A DNA stretch of 64,000 nt from JANQIO01 sp043585095 (GTDB taxonomy: Bacteria; Pseudomonadota; Gammaproteobacteria; Pseudomonadales; Halieaceae), in the NCBI GenBank assembly GCA_043585095.1, contig CP121321.1:3286001-3350000 (forward strand), written 5' to 3'. Both the position numbers and the translations under genes were made by a program. A model generated the notes under the pieces. That model was given only the letters and a program-made list of their open reading frames with translations, had not been told where the DNA came from and did not search any database. Position 1 is the stretch's first letter, and each line of letters starts with the position of its first letter. Below are positions 16,165-24,593 of the stretch, piece after piece.

Positions 16165-17307
16165 GTGAAAAGCACTATCGCCGCAATCCTGTGCCTGCTG
16201 TTGGGCCTGGCACTGCCTCTCTATGCCCAGGATGCCGATGAAGTTAAAACCCGGCAAAGGCTGGAGCGTCTCCGGCAAGAGACGGAGATTTTAAGTCAGG
16301 AACTTCGCAAAGACCTATCTCGCCGCAGTAGCCTCAGGGATTCCTTGCGCCAATCTGAGTTAGATATAGCGCGTATCCGCACCGATATCGCAAACACGCG
16401 CGAGGCGCTTGGCAACAACCGAGATGAGCTTGCCAAGCTTAACGCCCAGCGCGAGACGCTGATGATTGCCAGAGGGCAGCAGCAGGAGCGCATCGCCGAA
16501 GAATTACAAACCGCCTACCAAATGGGCAAACAAGCGCAACTTCGGGTGCTGCTGAATCAGGAAGATCCCGCGACGCTGGCCCGCGCTATGACGTATTACG
16601 ACTACTTCTACAAGGCCAGGCTGGATGCGATCGCGGGCTACCTGGAAACCGTAAAACGCCTCGATGGATTAACGCCTGAGATAGAGTCAGCACAAGCTAC
16701 CTTAGAGAAGAACCGCAGGGCGCTAGACGAACAGCGCGATGCGCTGATGGCGTCACAAAAGCAACGTGAGCAGGATCTCGTGCAGCTTAGTGCCACTATT
16801 AAGACCAAAGACCAGCGCCTGAAGAAGTTAAATCAGGATCAGGAGGAACTGCAGCGCCTGCTGGAGGTCATTGAAGAGGCAATTGTCGATATGGCAGTGC
16901 CAGACAGCTATCAACCTTTTGCCGCGGCAAAAGGGGGGATGCCCTGGCCCGTATCAGGTCGCGCCAGCAATCGCTTTGGCGGCAGCCGCGGACAGGGCCC
17001 TACCCGCTGGCAGGGGCTGGAAATCCCCGCAAAATCCGGCAGCCCCGTGAAGGCTATACACCACGGACGCGTGGTATTCGCTGACTGGTTCAGGGGTTCG
17101 GGACTATTGCTGATTATCGACCACGGTGATGGTTTCATGAGCCTCTACGCTCATAATGAGACTCTGTTGCGGGACGTTGGTGAGTGGGTAACCGCGGATG
17201 CAGCGATCGCGACAGTGGGTCGCTCCGGCGGGCGCACCGAGACGGCGCTGTATTTTGAGATCCGCCAAAATGGTAAACCCACCAACCCCAGGCCCTGGCT
17301 ACGCTAA
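16165..17307 (+). CDS. envC: EnvC-like murein hydrolase activator (LytM domain)
   Basis: 380 residues. Signal peptide (KSTIAAILCLLLGLALPLYA, start GTG 16165), a long coiled coil (about 25-250, rich in Gln, Glu, Arg and Leu), then a C-terminal LytM/M23 domain (about 265-380). The last domain has the degenerate motif ALYFEIRQNGKPTNPRPWL, where an active M23 peptidase would carry His-x-His. This fits EnvC, which does not cut murein but activates the amidases AmiA/AmiB at the division septum. Neighbours gpmI, ctpA and yibQ keep the conserved order, so they are probably co-transcribed. Confidence 0.92.
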   Translation: MKSTIAAILCLLLGLALPLYAQDADEVKTRQRLERLRQETEILSQELRKDLSRRSSLRDSLRQSELDIARIRTDIANTREALGNNRDELAKLNAQRETLMIARGQQQERIAEELQTAYQMGKQAQLRVLLNQEDPATLARAMTYYDYFYKARLDAIAGYLETVKRLDGLTPEIESAQATLEKNRRALDEQRDALMASQKQREQDLVQLSATIKTKDQRLKKLNQDQEELQRLLEVIEEAIVDMAVPDSYQPFAAAKGGMPWPVSGRASNRFGGSRGQGPTRWQGLEIPAKSGSPVKAIHHGRVVFADWFRGSGLLLIIDHGDGFMSLYAHNETLLRDVGEWVTADAAIATVGRSGGRTETALYFEIRQNGKPTNPRPWLR

Positions 17308-17444
17308 AACACAGCGCCGGCGCGAAATACGCCAAATGAGTAAAGGAAAGTGCAGGGATCAATGAGTGCGCTAATCAGCGTTTCGCTGCGTAAACAGGTA
17401 CACTGCACGGCCTGTCGGAAAACGCCGACGGCAGAGGTATTGGC

Positions 17445-18788
17445 ATGAACAAGACAATCATTTTTGCGATCGCACTGAGCGCTATGCTGCCACTTTCGGC
17501 CGCTTCTCAGGAGGATACTGCATCCGATAAGCAGTCCGAGTCGCAGCAGACAGGCGCACTGGATGCCGTACACGGCGGCCAGCCCGCCCAGCTGCCGCTG
17601 GACGACCTGCGCACCTTCGCGGATGTTTTTAGCCAGATTCGTCTTGGCTACGTAGAGGAAGTCGATGATTCCACACTGTTGGAATACGCCATTCAAGGCA
17701 TGTTGCGTGGCCTGGATCCCCACTCGATTTATCTGAACAAAGACGATTTTGAAGACTTGCAGACCACGACCTCCGGTGAATTCAGTGGCCTCGGTCTAGA
17801 GGTCGGCATGGAGAATGGCTTCCTGAAGGTTATTTCTCCCATCGATGAAACGCCGGCAGCAAAGGCGGGCATTGAAAGCGGCGACATCATCCTAAAACTC
17901 GACAACAAGCCCATTAAAGGCTTGTCCTTGAACGACGCCACAGAAATGATGCGCGGCCCCCAGGGCACCGATATTGAGCTAACTATCGCCCGCGAGGGCG
18001 AGAACCAACCCTTTACGCTAACCTTGACTCGCGACGTTATCCGCACAGTCAGCGTCAGACAGCGCTGGCTGGAGCCAGGCTACGGATATATCCGCATTGC
18101 ACAGTTCCAGCGCAATACCGGCGATGAGGTACGCAAAGCCCTGGAGCAGCTGCTGGCCGAGGATGAGATTAAAGGTGTGGTATTAGACCTGCGCAACAAT
18201 CCCGGTGGCGTGCTGCGCGCCAGCGTCGATGTGGCAGACCAGTTTATGGATGGCGGCACGGTGGTGTACACCGAAGGCCGTTTGGACGATTCCGAGACAC
18301 GCTATAACGCCACCTCCAGCGACGCGCTCAATGGCGCGCCCATTGTGGTGTTGATCAACGGGGGATCTGCTTCAGCCTCAGAGATTGTAGCTGGCGCGCT
18401 GCAAGACCATCGCCGCGCCGTTGTTATGGGCATGCCCAGCTTCGGTAAAGGCTCGGTACAGACCATTATGCCGCTGTCAGAAGAGACCGCTATAAAGCTC
18501 ACAACGGCGTTGTACTTCACACCGAACGGCCGCTCTATTCAGGCGCAAGGCATCATCCCCGACATTGAGGTAGAGCGCGCCAAAGTGACAGCGATAGATA
18601 ATTTGCCTCGCCGCGTCACCGAGGCCGATCTCAGCGGCCGACTGGATAACGCCAACGGCGACGACAGCCAACCTAGCCGCCGTCGTGCGCCCAACGAGCT
18701 GCTGACACGCGACAATCAGTTGTATGAAGCGCTTACGCTCTTAAAAGGCATACACATCTTAGGAATGTATGGCGATTCAACACCCTAA
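17445..18788 (+). CDS. ctpA: C-terminal processing peptidase (S41 family, CtpA-like)
   Basis: 447 residues with a signal peptide (NKTIIFAIALSAMLPLSAAS), so periplasmic. A PDZ domain covers about 95-180 (EFSGLGLEVGMENGFLKVIS, GDIILKLDNKPIKGLSLNDA). The catalytic S41 domain follows, with VLDLRNNPGGVL and the Ser-Lys dyad in NGGSASASEIVAGAL and PSFGKGSVQT. Such proteases trim or degrade periplasmic proteins, including murein hydrolases, which fits its place beside envC. The C-terminal tail (about 380-440) is charged and less conserved. yibQ starts 20 nt before its stop. Confidence 0.93.
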   Translation: MNKTIIFAIALSAMLPLSAASQEDTASDKQSESQQTGALDAVHGGQPAQLPLDDLRTFADVFSQIRLGYVEEVDDSTLLEYAIQGMLRGLDPHSIYLNKDDFEDLQTTTSGEFSGLGLEVGMENGFLKVISPIDETPAAKAGIESGDIILKLDNKPIKGLSLNDATEMMRGPQGTDIELTIAREGENQPFTLTLTRDVIRTVSVRQRWLEPGYGYIRIAQFQRNTGDEVRKALEQLLAEDEIKGVVLDLRNNPGGVLRASVDVADQFMDGGTVVYTEGRLDDSETRYNATSSDALNGAPIVVLINGGSASASEIVAGALQDHRRAVVMGMPSFGKGSVQTIMPLSEETAIKLTTALYFTPNGRSIQAQGIIPDIEVERAKVTAIDNLPRRVTEADLSGRLDNANGDDSQPSRRRAPNELLTRDNQLYEALTLLKGIHILGMYGDSTP

Positions 18789-19608
18789 ATTGCAGCGCGC
18801 AGTACACACCGCTTTTATCCTATTGCTGAGCCTTATCAGCCCGCTGGTCGCTGCGCGAGAACCTATCCTTATCGTCATTATCGATGACCTGGGCTACGAG
18901 CTGAAAGCCGGAGAGATGGCCGCAGCTTTGCCGGGCAAAGTGAATCTGGCCATTCTTCCCCATACACCCAATGGCCCTGAGGTTGCCCGGCTAGGGCTTG
19001 CCAGCGGTAAAGAAATTTTGCTGCATACGCCTATGGCCAACCTGCAGCGCAAACCGCTGGGAGCGGGTGGCCTCACCGCCGGCATGACAGAACAGCAGTT
19101 GCGAGAAACGCTGGCAGACGACCTGGCATCCACGCCGGGCGTGCGCGGGATCAACAACCACATGGGCAGTCTACTAACCACTCAGGCGCAGGCCATGTCC
19201 TGGGTGATGGAAGAGCTCGCCCTGCGCAAGCTTTACTTTGTCGACAGTCGCACCACATCAGATACGGTGGCAGGCAGGGTTGCGCAACAGCACGGCGTTC
19301 CCCATCTTTCAAGGCATGTCTTTCTGGACAATGAAGTAACCGGCACCGCGATTCATTACCGCTTTAAAGAATTTTTGGCCACGGCGGATGAACAGGGCAT
19401 CGCAATAGCCATCGGTCACCCCCATGAAGCCACGCTCAAATATCTGCGAAGACAGCTGCCGCGCTTGGAAAAAAGGGGTTATCGACTGGCATTGGTATCC
19501 GAAGTGTTAGGCACTGAGCTCGCTCAGACCAGCAATGAAGACAGCCATCTCGCCAAAAACGTACCCAAAAGCGCATCAAAAAAAGTAGCTGAAAACGCGG
19601 GAAGCTAA
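18769..19608 (+). CDS. Divergent polysaccharide deacetylase family protein (YibQ)
   Basis: 279 residues with a signal peptide (about 1-29, AFILLLSLISPLVAA). The NodB-like fold is recognised by ILIVIIDDLGYE, VNLAILPHTPNG, EILLHTPMAN, GVRGINNHMGSLLT, FVDSRTTSD and AIAIGHPHEATL. This is the DUF610/YibQ group, in which the metal His and Asp are only partly kept. A role in the periplasm or at the cell wall is inferred from its place next to envC and ctpA. The C-terminal ~35 residues are Ser/Lys-rich. It overlaps ctpA by 20 nt, and the convergent hisF by 4 nt. Confidence 0.88.
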   Translation: MAIQHPKLQRAVHTAFILLLSLISPLVAAREPILIVIIDDLGYELKAGEMAAALPGKVNLAILPHTPNGPEVARLGLASGKEILLHTPMANLQRKPLGAGGLTAGMTEQQLRETLADDLASTPGVRGINNHMGSLLTTQAQAMSWVMEELALRKLYFVDSRTTSDTVAGRVAQQHGVPHLSRHVFLDNEVTGTAIHYRFKEFLATADEQGIAIAIGHPHEATLKYLRRQLPRLEKRGYRLALVSEVLGTELAQTSNEDSHLAKNVPKSASKKVAENAGS

Positions 19609-20375
19609 AGCCGCATTTCCACGCCGCGCGACGCCATATGGGCTTTAGCTTCAGCAATGGTGTACTCGCCAAAGTGAAAAATGCTGGCGGCCAACACAGC
19701 GTCCGCACCGCCCTCCAGAACGCCGTCAGCCAGATGGTCCAGATTACCCACCCCACCCGACGCAATAACAGGCACCGTCACCGCGTCACTGATCGCCCGG
19801 GTTAGCTGTAGATCAAATCCATCGCGGGTACCGTCTCTGTCCATGCTGGTCAGCAATATTTCGCCAGCCCCGTACTCGGTCATTTTTACAGCCCATTCAA
19901 CCGCGTCGATTCCGGTTGGCTTGCGACCACCGTGGGTAAATATCTCCCAGCGGGGGCTGCCTTCACTGGTGACCTGCTTGGCATCAATCGCGACGACGAT
20001 GCACTGGGCGCCAAAGCGCTCAGCCGCCTCTCGCACAAAATCAGGATTGTGTATTGCCGCTGTATTGATGCCGACCTTGTCGGCTCCGGCGGTAAGCATC
20101 AAACGAATATCTTCTACTTTGCGAATCCCGCCGCCCACCGTCAGCGGAATAAACACTTCCGCCGCAATGCTCTCAACCGTATGTACAGTGGTTTCACGGC
20201 CCTCGTGGGTAGCGGTGATATCCAGAAAAGTGATCTCATCGGCGCCCTGCTCGTTATAGCGGCGAGACACCTCAACAGGATCACCCGCATCGCGTATATC
20301 AACAAAGTTCACGCCTTTCACAACGCGTCCGCCGTCCACATCCAGACAGGGGATGATGCGCTTTGCTAAGCTCAC
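19605..20375 (-). CDS. hisF: Imidazole glycerol phosphate synthase, cyclase subunit
   Basis: 256 residues, a (beta/alpha)8 barrel. With HisH it makes imidazole glycerol phosphate and AICAR from PRFAR, step six of histidine synthesis. The N-terminus AKRIIPCLDVDGGRVVKGVN has the catalytic Asp11. The second catalytic Asp is in CIVVAIDAKQV, and the phosphate sites are in TVGGGIRKVED and VIASGGVGNLDHLAD. Last of the hisBHAF run; it overlaps hisA by 4 nt. Confidence 0.98.
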   Translation of the reverse strand: MSLAKRIIPCLDVDGGRVVKGVNFVDIRDAGDPVEVSRRYNEQGADEITFLDITATHEGRETTVHTVESIAAEVFIPLTVGGGIRKVEDIRLMLTAGADKVGINTAAIHNPDFVREAAERFGAQCIVVAIDAKQVTSEGSPRWEIFTHGGRKPTGIDAVEWAVKMTEYGAGEILLTSMDRDGTRDGFDLQLTRAISDAVTVPVIASGGVGNLDHLADGVLEGGADAVLAASIFHFGEYTIAEAKAHMASRGVEMRL

Positions 20376-21118
20376 GATGCTGCGCCAGTGATCTGATCGG
20401 ACAAGCTCTGAGCCTCAGCCAGATCCAAGCTGCCCTCGTAGATAGCACGCCCGGTTATCGCTCCCACGATGCCCTGCGACGATACCTGCGCCAGGGCGCG
20501 AATATCATCAAGATTGGTAATACCGCCCGAGGCCACCACAGGAATTGACGAGGCCTTCGCCATCGCCAGCGTGGCCTCCACATTGACACCCTGCATCATG
20601 CCGTCGCGGGCAATATCGGTGTAGACGATGGCGCTAACGCCGTCTTGCTCAAATCGTTTTGCGAGGTCCGTCGCCTGAAGTTCCGACACCTCCGCCCAAC
20701 CATCGGTAGCAACCAGACCGTTCTTTGCATCCAGACCAACAATCACTTTACCGGGGAATGCCGCGCATGCCTCGCTGACAAAATCAGGCTGTTTTACCGC
20801 CTGCGTGCCAATAATCACATAGCCCACGCCAGCACGAACGTAATGCTCTATGGTCTCAAGAGTGCGGATGCCACCACCAATCTGGATCGGTAAATCAGGA
20901 TAGTGTTGTGCAATGCGGGTAACCGCTTCGCCGTTTACTGGCTCGCCGGCAAAGGCGCCATTCAGGTCAACAAGATGTAGACGTCGTGCACCCGCTTCTA
21001 CCCAGCGCGTTGCCATGCCGAGAGGGTCGTCGGAGAACACCGTTGAGTCTTCCATAAGGCCCTGACGCAGGCGCACGCAGGCACCATCTTTCAAGTCTAT
21101 AGCAGGTATCACCAGCAT
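20372..21118 (-). CDS. hisA: ProFAR isomerase
   Basis: 248 residues, a (beta/alpha)8 barrel that converts ProFAR to PRFAR in histidine synthesis. The N-terminal catalytic Asp is in MLVIPAIDLKDGACVRLRQG, and the second in AIVYTDIARDGMMQG. Phosphate-binding glycines lie in QIGGGIRTLETIEHY and VVASGGITNLDDIRAL. The start is coupled to the hisH stop (TGATG, 1-nt overlap) and the end overlaps hisF. Confidence 0.98.
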   Translation of the reverse strand: MLVIPAIDLKDGACVRLRQGLMEDSTVFSDDPLGMATRWVEAGARRLHLVDLNGAFAGEPVNGEAVTRIAQHYPDLPIQIGGGIRTLETIEHYVRAGVGYVIIGTQAVKQPDFVSEACAAFPGKVIVGLDAKNGLVATDGWAEVSELQATDLAKRFEQDGVSAIVYTDIARDGMMQGVNVEATLAMAKASSIPVVASGGITNLDDIRALAQVSSQGIVGAITGRAIYEGSLDLAEAQSLSDQITGAAS

Positions 21119-21777
21119 CAGTTTGTCTCGGTTCCGGTCCAGTTAAGGAAATTGCGTAGCAGCGTCAGGCCAGGCGTCGCACTCTTTTCGGGGTGAAACT
21201 GAACAGCAAACAGATTGTCTCGTGCCATTGCAGCAGCAAACTTAACCCCGTATTCACTGGCACCGGCGACGAGTTGCGGATCGCCGGCATCCACATAAAA
21301 ACTGTGTACAAAATAGAAGCGCTCGCCGCTCGCGATATCAGCCCACAGTGGATGCGCTTTCGTTTGTTCCACCTGGTTCCAGCCCATGTGCGGCACCTTG
21401 AGTCGCTCACCTTCAGGACTTTTCATATCCGCAGCAAAACCACGTACCGTACCCGGCAGGATATCCAGGCAGTCCACGCCACCGTTTTCTTCACTGCTAG
21501 CCAGCAGCGACTGCATGCCCACGCAGATGCCTAATACGGGTATATGGCGCTGCTCCAGAACCTCGTGTAGCAGCTCATCACAGCGAAGGCGGCGAATCTC
21601 AGACATACAGTCACGAATTGCACCGACACCGGGGAATACCACACGATCTGCTTCGCGTATGCGCGCGGGGTCATGCGTAACAAGCACGCGCGATGCGCCT
21701 ACATGCTCAAGGGCGCTGGCGACAGAATGAAGATTGCCCATGCCGTAATCGATAACGGCAACGGTTCCCGCGGTCAT
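21118..21777 (-). CDS. hisH: Imidazole glycerol phosphate synthase, glutaminase subunit
   Basis: 219 residues, class I glutamine amidotransferase that supplies ammonia to HisF. It begins VAVIDYGMGNLHSVASALEH. The nucleophile is Cys85 in VLGICVGMQSLLASSEEN, and the His-Glu pair is in LFAVQFHPEKSATPG. It lies 9 nt after hisB and overlaps the hisA start by 1 nt. Confidence 0.98.
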   Translation of the reverse strand: MTAGTVAVIDYGMGNLHSVASALEHVGASRVLVTHDPARIREADRVVFPGVGAIRDCMSEIRRLRCDELLHEVLEQRHIPVLGICVGMQSLLASSEENGGVDCLDILPGTVRGFAADMKSPEGERLKVPHMGWNQVEQTKAHPLWADIASGERFYFVHSFYVDAGDPQLVAGASEYGVKFAAAMARDNLFAVQFHPEKSATPGLTLLRNFLNWTGTETN

Positions 21778-21786
21778 GGCTGGTTC

Positions 21787-22392
21787 CTAGAGAACGCCTT
21801 TGGTAGACGGCATGCTGCCGGCGGCCCGGGCGTCGGGCGTCAGCGCCATGCGCAGTGCACGACCAAAGGCCTTGAATACCGTCTCCGCCTGGTGATGCGT
21901 GTTATCACCGCGCAGGTTATCGATATGCAGGGTGACGCCAGCGTGATTAACAAAGCCCTGAAAAAATTCGTAGAACAGGTCAACATCAAAGCCACCCACG
22001 GCACCCCGGGTAAAATCGACGTGCATTTCCAGACCGGGCCGACCTGAGAAGTCGACCACAACACGGGACAGCGCTTCGTCAAGAGGCACATAGGCGTGCC
22101 CGTAGCGATTGATACCTTTCTTATCACCAACGGCTTTGCTAAATGCCTGCCCAAGGGTAATACCAATGTCTTCCACTGTGTGGTGGTCATCAATATGCAG
22201 ATCGCCTTTTGCGACGATATCCAGATCGATCAGGCCATGACGGGACACCTGCTCCAGCATGTGCTCCAGAAACGGAATTCCGGTGTCGAGCTGACAGGCA
22301 CCGGTGCCGTCAAGATTGACGGCTGCGGTGATCTGAGTCTCCAACGTATTGCGTTCGACGCTGGCGCTGCGGATCGGCATGATGTCGGACAT
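21787..22392 (-). CDS. hisB: Imidazoleglycerol-phosphate dehydratase
   Basis: 201 residues, the monofunctional form without the histidinol-phosphatase domain found in E. coli HisB. It dehydrates imidazole glycerol phosphate using a di-Mn site. The His-rich motifs are DTGIPFLEHMLEQVSRHG, DLHIDDHHTVEDIGITLG, and the late GDNTHHQAETVFKAFGRAL. It is the first gene of the hisBHAF group, with a TATAAT element about 50 bp upstream. Confidence 0.97.
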   Translation of the reverse strand: MSDIMPIRSASVERNTLETQITAAVNLDGTGACQLDTGIPFLEHMLEQVSRHGLIDLDIVAKGDLHIDDHHTVEDIGITLGQAFSKAVGDKKGINRYGHAYVPLDEALSRVVVDFSGRPGLEMHVDFTRGAVGGFDVDLFYEFFQGFVNHAGVTLHIDNLRGDNTHHQAETVFKAFGRALRMALTPDARAAGSMPSTKGVL

Positions 22393-22440
22393 AGTGTGGC
22401 TCCACGCCCCGGCTCACGGTCCGGGCAGGTTAAGACGCGC

Positions 22441-22446
22441 ATTATA
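22441..22446 (-). promoter_or_regulatory. Probable hisBHAF -10 element
   Basis: On the minus strand AGATATAATGCGCG contains a perfect TATAAT about 50 bp upstream of the hisB ATG. No clear -35 is present. Downstream in the leader is a short CCCGG...CCGGG hairpin, and I see no His-rich leader peptide for attenuation. The rest of the hisB-mutY gap (to 22599) shows no firm signal. Confidence 0.4.
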
Positions 22447-22599
22447 TCTCTGCGCCCCAAGCGCCGCTACGCCCCGTGGTAATAGTCACAGTCAGAAAAA
22501 TCATTTAATGAATGCTGTTTTGCCACGCACCTGAGTCGGGCCATAGCATTGCAATGTCGTACAATGGCAGCCCTACCCCCACTCAAACCACACAGCAAC

Positions 22600-23661
22600 A
22601 TGCACCCCGAGCAGTTTCAACAACAGGTCCTTGGTTGGTTCGATCAGTACGGTCGCCACGACCTGCCGTGGCAGCACCCCAGGTCGCCCTATCGAGTCTG
22701 GCTATCCGAGATCATGCTGCAGCAGACTCAGGTCAAAACGGTTATCCCCTATTTTGAGCGCTTTATAGAACGCTTTCCCGACGTCGCTACCCTAGCGGCA
22801 GCGGATGAAGACGAAGTGCTGCACCTGTGGACAGGGCTGGGCTACTACGCCCGCGCTCGCAACCTTTTGAGATGTGCGAAGCAAATCATGCTGGAGCATA
22901 AGGGCGAATTTCCCAAGGATATAGATGCATTGGAAGCGCTACCCGGTATCGGTCGCTCCACCGCGGGAGCTATTCGCACCCAGGCGTTCAACCTGCCGGC
23001 GCCTATTCTCGACGGTAACGTGAAACGCGTATTGGCCCGTTATGCCGCAATTGAGGGCTGGCCAGGCCAGAAGCCGGTGCATGATGTGCTGTGGAAGCTC
23101 GCCGAATCACTCACCCCAAACCAGCGCTGCGCGGACTTTACGCAGGCGATGATGGATCTGGGCGCCACCTTATGTACCCGCACCAGGCCCGCCTGTGCTC
23201 TGTGCCCGCTTGCCGACCACTGTCGCGCCAATGCCAGCGGCCAACAAGCACTGTTCCCGGGCAAAAAACCACGTAAAACACTTCCGGTAAAAGCAACTGT
23301 CATGCTCTTATTCGTCAATACGGCGGGTGACGTGCTGCTGGAACGCCGACCCAGCTCCGGTATTTGGGGCGGTCTGTGGAGCCTGCCACAAATTGATCGA
23401 ATAGAAGACGCTGCGAAATCCTGTGTTGATCGCTTTCATTGCGAACCCGACAGAGAGCAGCACTGGGACACCCTGCGGCATAGTTTCAGCCACTACCATC
23501 TGGATATTCACCCGGTGAAAATCAACTTGCCGCATCAGGCCGACGGGATCATGGAGGGTGGCGACCTGCTTTGGTATAACATGAAGGCGCCTGAACGCGT
23601 GGGGCTGGCCGCCCCGGTTACCCGATTGCTAAAAGAACTACTGTTCGAGGAAACGCTATGA
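22600..23661 (+). CDS. mutY: A/G-specific adenine DNA glycosylase
   Basis: 353 residues from ATG 22600; in-frame ATGs at 22549 and 22564 would add an atypical tail. MutY removes adenine mispaired with 8-oxoguanine. The N-terminus FQQQVLGWFDQYGRHDLPW is classical. The helix-hairpin-helix is LPGIGRSTAGAIRTQAF, followed by the catalytic Asp in APILDGNVKRV. The iron-sulfur cluster ligands are Cys-x6-Cys-x2-Cys-x5-Cys in CTRTRPACALCPLADHC. The C-terminal NUDIX-like 8-oxoG recognition domain begins near LPVKATVMLLFVNTAGDVLL. It overlaps yggX by 4 nt (ATGA), the usual mutY - yggX arrangement. Confidence 0.97.
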   Translation: MHPEQFQQQVLGWFDQYGRHDLPWQHPRSPYRVWLSEIMLQQTQVKTVIPYFERFIERFPDVATLAAADEDEVLHLWTGLGYYARARNLLRCAKQIMLEHKGEFPKDIDALEALPGIGRSTAGAIRTQAFNLPAPILDGNVKRVLARYAAIEGWPGQKPVHDVLWKLAESLTPNQRCADFTQAMMDLGATLCTRTRPACALCPLADHCRANASGQQALFPGKKPRKTLPVKATVMLLFVNTAGDVLLERRPSSGIWGGLWSLPQIDRIEDAAKSCVDRFHCEPDREQHWDTLRHSFSHYHLDIHPVKINLPHQADGIMEGGDLLWYNMKAPERVGLAAPVTRLLKELLFEETL

Positions 23662-23939
23662 GCCGTACCGTATTTTGCGTCCGCTATCAGGAAGAGCTGG
23701 AGGGCCTGGACGCACCGCCCTATCCCGGACCCAAAGGTCAGGAAATCTTCGAGACCGTTTCAAAGAAAGCCTGGCAGGAATGGCAGGCTCATCAAACCAT
23801 GCTGATAAACGAAAAGGGGCTGAATATGATCGACCCCGAAGCCCGCAAATACCTGCAGGCGCAACAGAGTAAGTTCCTGGCCGGCGAAGACTTCGATCGC
23901 GCCGAAGGCTATGTCCCTGAGGACAACTCGGGCGCTTGA
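23658..23939 (+). CDS. yggX: YggX family Fe(2+)-trafficking / oxidative protection protein
   Basis: 93 residues, the usual size. YggX protects iron-sulfur clusters from oxidative damage and has been proposed to handle labile iron. Family segments are SRTVFCVRYQEELEGLDAPP (with the conserved Cys), GPKGQEIFETVSKKAWQEWQ and HQTMLINEKGLNMIDPEARK. Its start overlaps mutY. The -35 of the following tRNA promoter overlaps its stop codon. Confidence 0.97.
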   Translation: MSRTVFCVRYQEELEGLDAPPYPGPKGQEIFETVSKKAWQEWQAHQTMLINEKGLNMIDPEARKYLQAQQSKFLAGEDFDRAEGYVPEDNSGA

Positions 23940-23964
23940 CTACACCTGCCCCAACGGTTTTAAT
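23936..23964 (+). promoter_or_regulatory. Vegetative promoter of tRNA-Phe
   Basis: TTGACT (23936-23941), 17-bp spacer, TTTAAT (23959-23964), followed by a GC-rich discriminator (ACGCGCC) of the kind linked to stringent control of stable RNA. Predicted start is near 23971, about 42 nt upstream of the tRNA. The -35 overlaps the yggX stop codon. Confidence 0.72.
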
Positions 23965-24012
23965 ACGCGCCTCTCGCGGTAGGGCACCTTCTCTGCTCTG
24001 CCCGCAGATCTC

Positions 24013-24088
24013 GCCCGGGTAGCTCAGTTGGTAGAGCAGTGGATTGAAAATCCTCGTGTCGGTGGTTCGATTCCGCCCCCGGGCACCA
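24013..24088 (+). tRNA. tRNA-Phe (GAA)
   Basis: 76 nt including encoded CCA (24086-24088). The acceptor stem GCCCGGG/CCCGGGC is perfect, the D-arm is GCTCAGTTGGTAGAGC, the anticodon loop TTGAAAA has GAA at 24046-24048, and the T-loop is TTCGATT. It is very close to E. coli tRNA-Phe. The anticodon stem GTGGA/TCCTC has a T-T mismatch between 24040 and 24054 (tRNA positions 28-42), which is unusual. The T-stem holds one G-T wobble. The 3' end is repeated four times downstream. Confidence 0.96.
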
Positions 24089-24508
24089 TTTGTTTCCGAC
24101 CCTTCTTCAAAACATCTGGTAACGGCACTTCAGAAGCACCGCCACATGTGTCGGTGGCCTGCGCGGCCCGGTTAATTCCTCCCCCGGGCACCATTTGTTT
24201 CCGACCCTTCTTCAAAACATCTGGTAACGGCACTTCGGAAGCACCGCCACATGTGTCGGTGACCTGCGCGGCCCGGTTAACTCCGCCCCCGGGCACCATT
24301 TGTTTCCAGCCTTTCTTCAAAATATCTAATAACGGCTCTCCGAAAGCACCGCCACGTGTGTCGATGGCCTGCGCGGCCCGATCAATTCCGCCCCCGGGCA
24401 CCATTTGTTTCCGACCCTTCTTCAAAACATCTGGTAACGGCACTTCAGAAGCACCGCCACATGTATTGATGGCCTGCGCGGCCCGATCAATTTCGCCCCC
24501 GGGCACCG
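24089..24508 (+). repeat. Four 105-bp tandem repeats each ending in a tRNA-Phe 3' end
   Basis: Units are 24089-24193, 24194-24298, 24299-24403 and 24404-24508. Each starts TTTGTTTCC and ends with CCCCCGGGCACCA, identical to the tRNA-Phe acceptor 3' strand plus CCA; the last unit ends ACCG. Each unit also keeps the tRNA segment (T)GTGTCGGTGG or a variant of it, separated from the tail by an insert CCTGCGCGGCCC. Unit 3 is the most diverged. A degenerate fifth start (ATTGTTTCCAG) follows at 24509. The layout resembles the tyrT-rtT repeats of E. coli. Both strands stay open only because 105 is divisible by 3; no gene is called in 24089-24593. Confidence 0.92.
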
Positions 24509-24593
24509 ATTGTTTCCAGTTCTTTTTGTATACCACTGATAGCAGCACCGTGGATGTATCTAGCTGCATTGCCAGTTTGGTAGCGCGCGCACC

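Noticed and set aside
24089..24508. Attachment site of an integrated element at tRNA-Phe.
   Set aside because: Repeated tRNA ends can mark attL/attR, but the copies are 105 bp apart in tandem with no integrase or mobile genes in or around them.
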